This document shows positions 10,279 through 22,441 of a DNA stretch of 64,000 nucleotides, in pieces (positions within the stretch are counted from its first letter, which is position 1; each line of letters opens with the position of its first letter). A program made the translations under genes and the position numbers. The notes under the pieces were generated by a model. The model made no database searches. It had not been told where the DNA came from and was given only the letters and a program-made list of their open reading frames with translations. The stretch is taken from positions 834,418 to 898,417 of the forward strand of contig MU400507.1 in the NCBI GenBank assembly GCA_022578965.1. Direction: 5' to 3'. The DNA comes from Xylaria sp. FL1777 (lineage: Eukaryota; Ascomycota; Sordariomycetes; Xylariales; Xylariaceae).

Positions 10279-11866
10279 TGCTAGAGTACGTTCTCAATAT
10301 GCCGGTATTCTATTCAAGAGCTAGCTTGTCGCTTGATGCTTCATATAGCTTGACATCCTTCCACTTCAAGCACTTGCTTGGGGGCTTGGCCGTATAATAT
10401 AATATGCTTGTCTAGTTAGCCTCAACCACTTCGAACATAATCCAGCTCATTGTTGGCATAATTCCCGGTGAAAACGATAGCTTCGCCGGGCCACCGTTCC
10501 AGTTCCACCATTGATATGTAATGAATTTCAGGTTTGGATGACATTACAACGTCAGGTCCACCAAGAGTGTCATCCGGTCTAGATGAGGTGTGTCAAATAC
10601 TGCAACGTATACAAGGTTTCTTGGCTCGTAAACTTGATGTAGGTTTGATTTGCGGTGAGAAAGGTGCAGAGACTGGACGATCTGCCCTTACTTTGTGATA
10701 GGGCATGGCCTCAAATTGGACCGAGATGAGCGTGATAGATTCTAAAATCCACAGGAAGCATCACTCAAGACTATCACATTGCTCTAGACTCTACGTCTCG
10801 TCCCATACTAATTTTAATGTGTCATGCGGGCAGGGCTGCTGGGTCGTATGTTGGTGACGGGACGACAACAACATGCAGCTCTAACGGCAATGATAAGGTT
10901 TAGCTTGCAGCTGCTGCGAGTTACTTTAGCCTATACGCAGTAGTACGTACATGGGGTGGCAATGAGGGCATTCTGGGTCTGACCGCACACGTTCCAATCT
11001 AATAACTACTACGTAAGCGAAGGTTCGCGTAGATGCAGGTTGTTCACCCACACACTCAAAGATGGACAGGTCTAATAACAGCCCGCACCAACACTTGAAG
11101 GAGCTTGGGGCGGAAACGTCATTGCACATACGCGAAGTGATACTGCTGGATCCGGAAGTTCTGTTAAGCGAGATGGAATTGTAAGCGACACCGAAAACGT
11201 GGCTGTCCTGATTGGGACTTCTCCTGCAGTGCCGTTACAGAAAAAAGGGCTGAGAGACCGGTTTCGAGAGTCTTGGCATATGAGCAGTAGATCCATTGAA
11301 CCGTGCTTCCTGCTGACTCGCATGCTCTATCCTAGAAGCGTATACTCAAGACTAGGATGGCATGAGTAACTCGGAGGCGCCTCTGTCGACATCGTCTTGC
11401 ATGGCTTCTATTGTAGGGCTGATAATATTTTGGTATAGGGGGGAGATGGGGAGAGGTCGCACTTAACGAACTCAGCAGAGGCAAGCAGGTTTAGATGAAC
11501 TCTTCAAGTCGGGCTTAGTAGAAAGACTCGAGGTTGCAGTCGTATTTAATTAATATATCTGCTGGCATTGTCCACTCACACGACAGGAGTTGGTTTGAGA
11601 AGTGCAGACAAAATAACACGGATGGGGAAGACGGGCAAGGGGGAGCTGGTACTAAGCTTTGTCAGATGGCGGCAGCTGGCATCTCTACGTGACAGTGTCA
11701 ATCCTCGGAAGATTGTTTGCTGGGTTAGGTACCGGTGATCATCTACCGAGATACGTACCTCTTACACTGCACCTTAAGTCGATCCAACCTCAAAGTACGT
11801 ACCCCATGTAGCTAACGATCACGGCCACTTAAAATTAACGGCGACGAGATAAGTTAAACCGCCAAT
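10279..11866. other. Intergenic region, divergent promoters
   Basis: No coding structure was found in this 1.6 kb. It lies between the FAD oxidase and TTI2, which are transcribed away from each other, so it should contain both promoters. Short ORFs here have random composition. Confidence 0.45.
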
Positions 11867-14249
11867 ATGTTTGAGCAACTCCTCGAAGCAGCCCGCCAAT
11901 TAGACGATGCGAGCTTGCTTCCGGATGCCCCTGAGCTTCTATTGTCAAGTAAGTTGGTGGAAAATCCCAATCGACTCCATTTACTAAGTTCTTGTATGCT
12001 GATGAGGGCTGTCCTAGCTGTTCCGGGTGATTTTTCCCTGGACCACATTAGGAGCCTCGCTACAGAAACCCAAGATAAATCGGTTAGTAGTGCATCTTGG
12101 ATCAGCTCTCCAAGCTTCAGGATTTGTGTAAATTGCATAAGCTGAGGCTTTCTCTAGGACACTACTGCCGTCCTATCGGCTATTTACGTCGCCTTGAGGT
12201 CCAACAAACTTGGGACCCAACTCCACGAAGATGGCGAATACAAGACTGCACTCGAGGATATTACTCTGCAGGTTGGTCAGATGATGATCCCAATTTGCTC
12301 AGGCACAACGTTCGATGAAGGTGTGTGCCTCCAGTTTTATATCACAAACTTCATCGAAGTAGCCCTACTGACCCTATCCAGACTCTACGGATTATACAGC
12401 TTTATCACATAATGGTCTACTCGGCCTACATATTCTTAGTATAATCTTGACCCTTCCACCCGGAGGCGGCTTAATCCTCCCCACGAGGACACTTCTCTCC
12501 ATTATCGCATTCACCAACCAAGATGACCCCTGGACCTCAAGCTCCTGCGCTGAACTGGCGCAATCTTTACTCTCAGAATACTTCAAAAACATCTCGTCAT
12601 CACAAGCCACAAAACCCGCTCCCTTACCCTCCCAACTCTCAATTCGAGATGCTAGGGCAGAGAGAAAGTCAGGTGAAAAGCTACCTAAAACAGAGCGAGC
12701 GCGCTTCATCACCGAGGATGTCTTGACGGGGTTCTTACGGCCAATCTTCGCAAAGTCCCGCCCCACGACCGTGACCGCGTCCGGGCGTCCGGCCGCCTTT
12801 CCCGAGCCGCCCTCACGCTACGCCCAAGGCGACGGTTTCGGCGGCGGCGGAGGAGCAGATAACATCACCGTCACGAAGCCGTGGAGGTACACGCACCGGT
12901 ACGCGGTCACCATGTTCGAATGGTCGGTGGAAAACGCAGATGTAATCCAACCCCCCTTCCCACCTTCCCTCTCCCTCTCTCTCTCACACACACACTCAAA
13001 CTCACTTTAGCTTTCTTAAAAATTGAGACCCAGCCGCACTAACTACGCCTCTAGACCGAGCTCCTACAAGAGCACTGGCCCCTCTACACGCCAGTTCTCC
13101 TAACGCTCCTCGACGAGCCGCAGCCGACGTCCCTGAAGCTCCGCTCTCTGTCCATTTTCAGGAACTTCTGGCGCCTCTGTCCCGAAGGTCTGCTCTCGCG
13201 CACCGGTCTAGCCGAGGTCTTCGAGCAGGCCGTGTTCCCGACTGTGCTGAGCCTGCCGAGCCTTACACCCGAGGCCGAGTCGTGTGATTTGCTGGCTGCC
13301 GCGTACCCGGCGTTATTCGACATGGCTGGTCTCGAGGACGTAAACTCGGAAGTGGATGAAAATGAAAGTGCAGATATCAGGCCCGAAAGCATGGATGACC
13401 GAAAAGCAAGCGACAAAAAGGATCTTCAGAGTAAAGGGTTCTCCGAAGCGCAACGAAAACTGCTCGACAAGCTTGTTAGAGAGGGTATCATGGTCGGGTA
13501 TCACCATGCAAAACAGCACATTCGACTTGTAGATTTCTTTTGCCAAACGCTGCGCCGCCTTGTGGGCGGCATGGGTATATTGTCAGTCAAGTATCTCAAG
13601 GTGCGTCCATCCTTTACAATGTTACGCTTGCTTAAAAAACATAATCTCTTCTCTTCTCCTGCATCCCCGAGGGACCAAATTAGCCCCCTCAACCCCATCT
13701 TTTCCTCCAGTGAGAGGCTAGTGCCTAAGACCTGCAGCGATACATGGCGTTGCATTGCATTGCACTTTCAGTGTGCACTAGGACATGCAAACACACACAA
13801 CCACCCTCCAGTGAAACCCCTTTTTCAACTTCTCTCAGGACATTACACAAGCGATAGAACAGTGGAACTTATCAGAATAAAATTAGGATATTGTTCCCAT
13901 GATTTCAGAAATCCTTGTCGATCCCTTCGGCACCAAATATCCACTAGCGCTTCTCTCTGCCACGCATCTCTTGCAGGCAATTTTGCAAGCATGCTGGCCA
14001 CGTATTCCAAATTACTGCAATGAGATTATCAAAATTGCGATGCTTTCTTGGTTAAACATCGAGGATGAGGATTCATTCCCGTCCGACAAACAGACCAAAG
14101 CAGAGTTAGAGCAAGAACTAATCAAGACGGTTGAGATGCTCTCTGCGATTATGGTAGCAGCCAAGCTGGACATGTCCGTTCGAGTAGGCCCGCTCGTCGC
14201 TAAGGATCCACAACTCGGCTCCCTTTTTACTAAACATGAAGCGAAATAA
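11867..14249 (+). CDS. TTI2: TEL2-interacting protein 2 (TTI2) homologue, 615 aa
   Basis: Five exons (11867..12082, 12158..12320, 12382..12941, 13055..13600, 13887..14249) join in frame. Branch-like CTGAG, CTGAC and CTAAC sites lie before the first three acceptors. The protein is alpha-helical and HEAT-like. Its central part carries the segment HWPLYTPVLLTLLDEP (from about 321), then LSRTGLAEVFEQAVFPT, LPSLTPE and LLDKLVREGIMVGYHHAK, a pattern I recognise from fungal Tti2 proteins (PF10521). Known of the family: Tti2 with Tel2 and Tti1 forms the TTT co-chaperone that helps mature PIKK kinases such as TOR, ATM and ATR. The fourth intron (286 bp) is long, and its acceptor at 13,886 was chosen because it restores KDIVPMISEILVDPFG. 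The gene is convergent with FIG4, with 120 bp between the stops. Confidence 0.78.
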
Positions 14250-14369
14250 GGTCTCCGCCATCTTAGAAAGGAGGCGAATCTCAAGTTCGGCCTAAGGCGA
14301 CTAAGAAGGTGATTCGGGAGCATCTTCGATCATATCGGCCGAGGTTGTCGTAGCTGCCCCGGACGATAC

Positions 14370-17300
14370 CTAATCGACCGGCTGCTGCTTGAAGAGAGAC
14401 TTCCCACGAAGCCATTTCTTATATGCCTTGTAGCGTTTCTTAGGCAGATCCTCCTCGGTGACAGTCAGCGGATTGTTGCCGACGCGCAGCAGTTCATAGT
14501 ATGCAGAAATGTCCTCCTCCGTGCCGTTAGGCGCGAGACCATCCGTCTGCCAACTGCCATTCAGGTATTCTTGGTACTCAGACGAGTCGACGTCTGTCGG
14601 TGCCTCGTTCGATACTACAAGTGGAAGACTCTGCGGGTGACTGACGTACCGCGCGTAATCCTCCGCTTCCTGCGCACTGACGGATGGATTTAGAGACTCT
14701 TCGACCACTTTTTTGAATGTCCACTGGGCGGCTTTCGATTTTTCCTGTGGTGTCTGCTTAGGCTTTGGACCATCAATAGGTGTCTCGAATGTTTCTTTCA
14801 TAATGCTATGAGGAACGGTCGGTGCCCTATCGGCGGGAATCGGCTGTAACCAACGATGGATAGAGATTCCCTTTGTGGCAGACCTTTCTATAGTTTGGTC
14901 CGTGGTAACGGAGGAAGTATCGTTATCATGAGGCTTAATAGAATCATAAGGGTCGACAATAGTAACTTCCTTCTTGGTCACTGGCTTTTTCTTTTCATGG
15001 GTCTCCTGATCGCCCTCTGTGCGGACTCGGAACGGGCTCAGGTCATATTTGCCCTCTTGTGTCGATCTAAAAGGCATGTACTTGATGGTGGAATTCATCT
15101 TGTACGAGAACATCTTTGGGAACGATGAAAGCGTAGCTGGCCGATAATACTCAAGCCAATAATCATCAAAGAACGAAACTGGGTTATCCCGGAGGTCTTC
15201 CCTCAATGGCACGGAGGCTGGTAAATTCATCTTCTCAAGGAAAGCAGGGTTGAACCAATGAATATAGTCGTGATGTGGTTTCTCGGACCATGTTCGAGGA
15301 TCTTTGTGATGCAGGTAATAATCTGTAGAGAGATTCCACAACATGGGCTGTCCTTGAGCAAAGATATAGTTGCCTAAAAATAGGTTGTATGCCTCCTGTC
15401 TTTGACTATCGAGAAAAGAATTATTGTAGTAACGTTTGAAGCTCTCGATCATGTCGCGTGAATGACTCGTCCATTGGTTAATCTTGCGGTACGTCTCCAT
15501 AGTGTTCACGAGTTGAGATCCGCCATACTGGACCGCAATTGTATCGCCATGATCGTGATACATATGGGTAAAGAGGTTAACTGCGTCGGTATCGTATTCG
15601 ATAGACGTATCTTCAAGAACTCCAAGAGCATGCAGTTGATGCCCAAGGGCTCGCTTACCGATAACGAACTGGGCTGCGTTGGTGCGGTCTAGGCAGTCGA
15701 TGCAATTCGTCCTGGCTACTCCATTTTGAACTCTGCCCAGCGTTATGTCTCCATCGCCATTCTGGAAGAAACCTGTCGTCGTAACAACAGATTCAGCAAT
15801 GTCTTCGAGGGTACTGATTACGTCCTGATCCCGACTTTTGGCAGCCCTGCTCATATCCCAAGCCTTATGGATTATCTTATGCTCCTTTGGAAGAAACTGA
15901 TTGAGATAGTTGATGGCATTGGTGTATTCGTGAAGCAATTTGGATTCTCGAGGTGTTCTCTCCCTAGCTTTAACAAGGTTCAAGACGTAGATAGGGGACC
16001 CATAACGTTCGAATAAGTTATTGAAATGTAATGCAGCCGCCGTATAGAATGGATCGACCAGATTGAGCTCAATCGGCGGTTTAGGTGTCACGCCAATGTT
16101 GTCCTGTGTCCAGTAGAGTGGAATACTACCCCGATGCTGCACATATGAAGTAAATTGAGGGTTTGCAAAAAGCTTAGGGCCAGGTGAGTGGAAAGAAGTA
16201 GTCAATGATTCTGAGACTATCTGTTCTGTCTCAACGTCATTTGCGACATAACCCAGATCATTGGCACCACGCTTCAAGAAGCGAGCACCGGCAAAAAACC
16301 GCGAGCGGCGGGCTATGATAGTAATATGCGCCGTTCTACCGTACACGGATATAGCAGCTTGATCTATATATCCGTGGATTATGGGACGGCACCAATCGAA
16401 CGGGTTAGACAAAGATGCTGATGTAGGCTGCAAAAGATGGCTGTTCCAAACAAACATCTTATTATAGTCATGATGTGTTGCTCCCGGTAACCCTCCAGTC
16501 AAAGCTGTGCGCTCTCTATTGATATTGTGTTGTAAAGTCCTCGTAATGTCATAGGAATAGCTGTAGTAGAACGACCGAGTCAGATCTAGATGGTTGAGAA
16601 TTCCAAGAAAGCGAGGCTCTTCCGGATTCCGCGTATCTGTCTTGTATTTGGCCGGAGTCAGGGGGATTAGTTCGGTCCCATCTACCTGGTAAACGTAGTG
16701 GCCGCCTATCATTGCCACAGTGCTCTTCTTGGTAATCAGCAACATGTAATACGGCCCAGTGAACTTGATAAAGCCGAGAAGCCCCCATGTCGTGCACCGT
16801 TGCTTGATCCCACCAGTAGCTTTGTTCCCATGATCGATGGTGTCGAGGAGCGAGTTCATCTCCTTCCGGCCGTAGATGGTCTTATCTTCGGTGACGGTCA
16901 AGTTTGGGTCATCGTGCGTATTACGCTCAATCTTCAAGATACGGAAACGTTTCTCCGTGACATCCCCGCCGACAATGTAGTAACGACTAGCCGTCTCATA
17001 CAAGGTAAACTTGTGCATTTTGCAGACCAAAGGCATGGGCGTTCGCTCGTCATCCGGCGGGGTTATCTCTCGTTGCAACGTCTCTGGGCTGTGGGTGCGG
17101 ATGAAAGGCTGGGCCACTGATGGTTCTTCATCGTTGTCATATTCGGCCGCACTCTTAGATGCCTTGATATTCTGCGCGAGATTTTCACTGCTGGCGTTGT
17201 TTTGTAAGAGGGGAAAGGAAGGCTCGTTGTCCACGTCGTCGTCGCCATCATCGTTATCTAGGGTCTGGATCTGTTTGGCGGATGGATCATCGGGCTCGGT

Positions 17301-17378
17301 GCTGGGATTGGCACTCGACGGCTGACTGGCCGACTGGCTACTGGCCTTGACAATGTTGGATTCGGTTGCTTCAGCCAT
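14370..17378 (-). CDS. FIG4: SAC-domain phosphoinositide phosphatase FIG4, 1002 aa
   Basis: This intronless gene encodes a Sac-family lipid phosphatase. The ATG at 17,378 gives MAEATESN; the frame is open further upstream but without an ATG. After a low-complexity acidic, Ser-rich N-terminus (1-115), the Sac domain begins at KFTLYETASRYYIVGG (about 123), a start typical of Fig4. The catalytic P-loop reads NCIDCLDRTN, with Cys559 and Arg565 of the CX5R(T/S) signature. The C-terminal 300 residues are polar, as in other fungal Fig4 proteins. Known of the family: Fig4 works with the kinase Fab1/PIKfyve and the scaffold Vac14 on endosome and vacuole membranes, where it dephosphorylates PI(3,5)P2. 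Length is slightly above yeast Fig4. Confidence 0.93.
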   Translation of the reverse strand: MAEATESNIVKASSQSASQPSSANPSTEPDDPSAKQIQTLDNDDGDDDVDNEPSFPLLQNNASSENLAQNIKASKSAAEYDNDEEPSVAQPFIRTHSPETLQREITPPDDERTPMPLVCKMHKFTLYETASRYYIVGGDVTEKRFRILKIERNTHDDPNLTVTEDKTIYGRKEMNSLLDTIDHGNKATGGIKQRCTTWGLLGFIKFTGPYYMLLITKKSTVAMIGGHYVYQVDGTELIPLTPAKYKTDTRNPEEPRFLGILNHLDLTRSFYYSYSYDITRTLQHNINRERTALTGGLPGATHHDYNKMFVWNSHLLQPTSASLSNPFDWCRPIIHGYIDQAAISVYGRTAHITIIARRSRFFAGARFLKRGANDLGYVANDVETEQIVSESLTTSFHSPGPKLFANPQFTSYVQHRGSIPLYWTQDNIGVTPKPPIELNLVDPFYTAAALHFNNLFERYGSPIYVLNLVKARERTPRESKLLHEYTNAINYLNQFLPKEHKIIHKAWDMSRAAKSRDQDVISTLEDIAESVVTTTGFFQNGDGDITLGRVQNGVARTNCIDCLDRTNAAQFVIGKRALGHQLHALGVLEDTSIEYDTDAVNLFTHMYHDHGDTIAVQYGGSQLVNTMETYRKINQWTSHSRDMIESFKRYYNNSFLDSQRQEAYNLFLGNYIFAQGQPMLWNLSTDYYLHHKDPRTWSEKPHHDYIHWFNPAFLEKMNLPASVPLREDLRDNPVSFFDDYWLEYYRPATLSSFPKMFSYKMNSTIKYMPFRSTQEGKYDLSPFRVRTEGDQETHEKKKPVTKKEVTIVDPYDSIKPHDNDTSSVTTDQTIERSATKGISIHRWLQPIPADRAPTVPHSIMKETFETPIDGPKPKQTPQEKSKAAQWTFKKVVEESLNPSVSAQEAEDYARYVSHPQSLPLVVSNEAPTDVDSSEYQEYLNGSWQTDGLAPNGTEEDISAYYELLRVGNNPLTVTEEDLPKKRYKAYKKWLRGKSLFKQQPVD

Positions 17379-19962
17379 GTCGCTTTGGTTCCTGTAGTCG
17401 ACATAGTCAGAGGGGAACGACACACTCCTCAGTCCACGTTAAATCTGTTGGGTGTCTCTAAGAAGAGACAAGGCCGGACTAGAAAGCCTCATGTATCGAC
17501 GATAAGTATATCGTACTAACTACACCGAAAAAAAGGTTATGAGAGGGACGACATTAGTGAGGAACTGAAGTTTATTCTACAGCAGGTAATCACATGCAGG
17601 TAGGTGGTCTAGGTAGACTACGGTACCTGGCACTAGGTAGCTACGTAGTAAGGTGGAGGGTCAAGCTTCGGATTGGGGAATTCCCCACGTAGGCATGTCA
17701 TCGTGCGCGCAGTCCCACTATAAAAGAGGGTATTTGATCCACTAGTTTTAAGGCTTGCCAAGAGGTCGATCATCCAACCCACTTACCCGGAAGCGGGTTC
17801 ATAAAGGAAGTATTGAGGTACCGGTACGTAGGAGCTAGGTAGACTCGAGTTGCAGAAGAACATGATCCATATGTATTCTGGTCGTTTTGATTAGAGATTT
17901 TCCATTCCAGATGAGAGGCTTTGCATCACGGCATTCCAACAGTAAATCACTTTACAAAGAAGATTATGTCCTATCCAAGTCGGCAAGTCCTACTTTAACC
18001 AGTATCTGATTTCGTCGTTTTTCTAGTTGTGTCAAATTCATGCAAGACTATGTAGGTAGTTATCTGAAGAGTGCCGTTTCTCTTAGTTGTCTCCATTAGC
18101 GTTGCCCCCGTTACTTTGTTATTGCCCGAATCCCTTCTATGCGACAACTACCTATCTGGATTTTCAACACTGGTTTCTACAGGGTTTTCTCTGACTTAGG
18201 CTGCTGCTGACCGCCGGCCGTCTTCGGTGATCAGGTTGCTAAGAAGTCCGGGAAAGCAGGAATGGAGTCGGGATTGAGATCGCCATGTCATCTGCTGTCA
18301 ATCTAAGTTTCTATAGAACCAGATGTAGTTTGAGATTCAAGGTCATAGCAAAATCCAAAGCGAAACACCGGAGTTTACATTGCGGAAACATTGGCGGGAC
18401 AACCTGACTTGGGCACGACGCAACGCAGCCGCTCCAGAGAATCATCGCCCATGTCGAGTAATCAGTCATCAACTTACTGCACGGGGCTGTATATGTTTGA
18501 GCATCCCAGGAGCATTCAGGACCAATAGTCACATATCACATGCCAGCGTGCTGCCTGAGCTCCATGCAGCATTCCCGCCGATACACTTCCGAGGGATTTC
18601 AAGAACAGCCCATTATGTGATGTTGTCAGGCGGGCTTGCATCATCATGTAGTACCAAAACCTCCCTCCACGATAGTGAGCGATAAACTCGATGGTGATGC
18701 AACTCCCCTTCAGTTCTCATCATGCCTCCTCGCCTTACTGTGACTGTGCACAGCTGCTTGGATGGCATCGGACCGAGGGTGCGGATTGGAACCACGGCTC
18801 TTGGAATCTCACTGCCGTATATAAGCAGCTACATGCTCTGCAGTCCGTGACGTGTTTGTTCTCTATGGCGTATTCTGTAGTGCTACCCCTTGTAGGTAGC
18901 ATATTGTGATTCATGTTGTGTTGTTCTTATTTCTCGTCGTACCACGCCCTTGGCCTTAAAGCTTGTAATGGTGATATGTGCGGACGTTAGACTGACAACT
19001 CGACCTCACTTCGTTGCTAGATCGCCGCAGAATACTGGCCTGATACCCAATGTGCCAGGGGGCCTATGCTCTTCGGGTAGAGGCATAAGGTGGCTTGACA
19101 GAGAAATGCTGACGACCTGTCGATAAGCGTAAGATAAGTCGAACCTGTACTTCTAGGGGTGGGCTAACATATAAATACAAATTTGCTGCAGCTTTGTTTT
19201 ACAAGAGGGTTCCGGGAAGAAAAGGGGACAGAAAAAGACGCATGCAAAGCTACCTTAGTACCAGCCCGAATATCAGGTCCAGCGGTCTGGGCCTGATGAA
19301 AATCAATAGGCTGAGATCGAAAGGACAAGAGGCTAATGCCTAGACATGTGAGGAACGGCGTCGGATGGCATAGTCTGAGTCGGTTCCGACGCCCGAGACC
19401 ACTTTTGGAAATATGTTCAGCTGGATCTTGTTCGAATAGGTATGCCATGGAAGAATATACGTGCTTTCAACCTATGGCCTCGAGCCAGCTGGCCTCTGGA
19501 TCAAGATTCAATAGGGTGGCGTTTGCAAGCTGGTGGACGGGTTATAATTCGTAGATGCTGGGTTATTCGATCGTGAACGGTGCTGTGTTGGACAAAGAGG
19601 CGGCAGTGAGTGTCACACTTCATATATGAATTGTTGAGGTGTGGTTACGTTAGATACAATTTATATTACTCATTAGTGAGACAAGATAGAATATTGCACA
19701 GTAGCGTGTTCGAAAAGCAGTGTGAAGATAACCAACGGTTACCAATCGCAGAGGTAACTTAGATCAAGCCATATGCAGAGCGCGGAACACGGCGTCAGTG
19801 ACATTCGAGTGGAGGTCAAGTATAAAGATGCTTCCACATCGGTGCGAAGAAGTGAAGTGGGCGCACATTTGCAAGTGCTCTCGTATCAACATTCCACCAG
19901 TTCAGATCCATAACCCAGGTAACCCAGATATCACCTTCAAACTACTCTGAGTAGCTCAAGTC
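17379..19962. other. Long intergenic region with TAGGTA motifs
   Basis: The region upstream of FIG4 contains two clusters of TAGGTA/TACCTA-like words (17,595-17,650 and 17,815-17,850). The rest, to 19,962, has only short ORFs of random composition on both strands. It should hold the FIG4 promoter and the promoter of the small gene that starts at 19,963. No RNA gene was recognised. Confidence 0.45.
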
Positions 19963-20514
19963 ATGACGAAGAAAAAGGTAGTGGCGCCCAGAGGCATATT
20001 ATATTATGACGAGCTGCTGAATATCTGAACAGGAAAGCGAAACAACTCCAGGGACTGGATTGAAGAAACGGCATGTTCCCTTAACACCATCGCATCTACC
20101 GGCGAGCACGATTGGCCAGTTCGACTGCGAAGTTTTAGACCGTCGATGGAAAAATCGGCAGGACGATTTGAACGACAACTTAGAATATAATCTAACGCTC
20201 GAGTCGAAGTCGTATAATGGAGCAGTGGGTTACTGGATGGCCCAATCATTGACAGACGAGCCTGTATGTTTTTATCTTCGTGCCAGATACCTAGTGATAG
20301 CAAGTATCTTACTCTTCTCTACCAAGAGATAGATACCATGTGCACTCGTGCGAATGAACACACCCCTGGCGAACAGAGAATAACTAGTTCACAGTACCAT
20401 GCAATTCATTCAGTGCCTAAGACCACTTGGAAGCAAGCCAGAATTATCCAGAACTGCATATCCGGGTTGGCAGCAACAGGAAGCGATGCAGGCGCCACTA
20501 ATGGTTCACGTTAG
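19963..20514 (+). CDS. Hypothetical protein, 143 aa, three exons
   Basis: Three exons (19963..19977, 20033..20263, 20329..20514) join in frame to a 143-residue product. Exon 1 codes only MTKKK. Intron 1 (55 bp) has donor GTAGTG, a CTGAA branch-like site and acceptor ACAG. Intron 2 (65 bp) has a good donor GTATGT and a less certain acceptor AGAG. The product is polar, with a basic N-terminus, a segment LDRRWKNRQDDLNDNLEY (about 42-59) and SYNGAVGYWMAQSLTDEP before the second junction. No signal peptide or membrane segment is seen and I recognise no family. It is convergent with EMC4, with 167 bp between the stops. The middle exon looks most reliable; the last exon could be wrong. Confidence 0.5.
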
Positions 20515-20681
20515 AAGAACCTCACAGATGGCAGTAACAGGAAGCGTGTAATTACGACACAAACAACAACAGATATAAATATTCCTAATTGAACCCGATA
20601 TTTGGCCACTAAAGAGCTGAGACGGCATGTTCTAATGGATCCCTTTGCACTTCCCAAGCAAGCCAGTCGGACCGCGTCGTC

Positions 20682-21284
20682 CTATATATTGTTAGCATAT
20701 TCAGGATGGAAGAAAGGATTATGTGCCGGAGGCGATTCATACGGTAAAAGACCCATCCCATTCACCTTCCATATCCCCACCGCTAGCGCAACCAACTGCA
20801 TGACAATGTATGCCAGTTTGACTTGTAATATTTTCGCCTTGTTGGTATCGGACTCGAATCGCTCGAAGGCTTGATTTGTTCCCACCAGGCCCACAATGGG
20901 GTTCTTGAAAGCCATGTAGACCATCATGATGCTGAAGATCTGAAGAGAGTTCCCGGACATGTACATCATAAAGAATGTCATGGGCAAGCTTTTGACCGGA
21001 GCCAGCGCCACTTCCCAGGCCTTCTTTAACTTTAGCGTATCCATCTCCTCGGGCGTCGGCTGCTTTCGGGGCTGGACTTTGGATTCTTTGGCGGCTTGCT
21101 TCTGCAGGCAGCTTAAGTAAGCGAGAGACACGAAGTCGACGAGCTGTAGTCATACCTTGGACAAGGTACCGGATTGAGATGGATAACCAGGAGGATCAGA
21201 TATGCTGCCGCCCTTAGATTTATATACAGGCGGGAAACTGAGGTCAGTGACCCATTGGGGTGCCGGCGACGCGTTGGCTGGCAT
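20682..21284 (-). CDS. EMC4: ER membrane protein complex subunit 4 (EMC4), 182 aa
   Basis: Two exons (21284..21156 and 21101..20682) are separated by a 54-bp intron with donor GTATGA and acceptor TGCAG. The ATG at 21,284 gives MPANASPAPQWVTDLSFPP, the expected fungal N-terminus. The DUF1077 core has KKAWEVALAPVKSLPM followed by two hydrophobic segments (FFMMYMSGNSLQIFSIMMV and a C-terminal one around LAYIVMQLVALAVGIW), and ends LLPYESPPAHNP. Known of the family: EMC4 is a subunit of the conserved ER membrane complex, which inserts tail-anchored and multipass proteins. Length matches other fungal members. Confidence 0.93.
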
Positions 21285-22441
21285 GACAGTCACGAAACGA
21301 CGGCGGGAAGGGAAACGAATGCGATGTCGAGATGGGGATTCTCAGGGCCCAAAAACGAGTGGATGTAGATGAAGCAGGAGACGACTCTGGAGATGCTGAG
21401 TAGAGAACGCAGCGGAATCTAGGGTTGAGGGTGAGGTCGATGGTGGGTTCAAGATGCGACCCGCAGATCCGTAATGCTGAGCTTGAGCCTCCGCCATCAA
21501 GACAACGGGTACCTTAGATAATTAGGACATGTACTCCACTAACCCACCTGAGTAGATACTGTACTATAATCTACGCTAATTGGCTCTACATATACATACC
21601 TACCTACTATACATACTACGTATGCCCATAGATCTAGGTACAATAAATAATAGGTCCTCCAGCTACTCTGGGGACTCGGAGAAAAGATGAAGCCAAAACT
21701 CTAAGGACACTGAAATCAACAATGCTATTATAGGTATGTATAGCATCAAAGGAGGTAGGGGTTAAGTTGTCTAAGCAAGTATACGTGATACCTATAACAT
21801 CCTCATGCAGCGCTATCTGTCTTACTACTGCGTATATGTACTAAGTACTTAGATGTACCCCATCTGCAGACGGCCTGAGAGCATCTTCTTCACCGACCAC
21901 AATTCCCGCGTGCTGCTGTTGGCTGTCGCAACCAACTAACCAATTACCGCAGGCCCAACCAGCCACTCTCCTGCAAACCTCACACGACCCAGGACCCAAC
22001 CGACAAAATCCCAACGACAGCGAGCGGCTCGAATCGACAAAAGGGGCTTAAGTCGAGGTGATGGTGTGCATGTGACAGCGGCTCGACTAATCGACTACCG
22101 GTAATCAACTACCCAGAATCGACAAAGCCAGCGACAGTACCTCCCTCTACCTACCACACCTGCCTGCCACACCTGCTGTCATCCGCCATCCGCCATCCGC
22201 CATCCACCACTCGTCCTCCGCCATCTACCATTGGACCACCGCGGGCGCTGCGTGCATGCGACCTCTTTCCACCCATCGTCCACCCCTCGTCCACCCCTCG
22301 TCCGCCCCCTCGCCGCCAGCCAGCTTCGCTCGCTAGCTGTGGCCTCGAGTCGCCAGACCAGCCCGCCCGGAGCTTCCATACGCAGGCTCTCCGCATTCCG
22401 CTGCTCTCCCAGCTCTCCCTCCCTCGTCAACAAGCTCCATC
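21285..22441. promoter_or_regulatory. Divergent promoter region between EMC4 and AP-1 beta
   Basis: This 1.16 kb separates two head-to-head genes. The EMC4-proximal part has TACCTACC-type motifs (about 21,595-21,645). The AP-1 beta side (22,140-22,440) is pyrimidine-rich, with short tandem CCATCCG and CGTCCACCC units, typical of a fungal 5' UTR or core promoter. No ORF here looks real. Confidence 0.5.
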
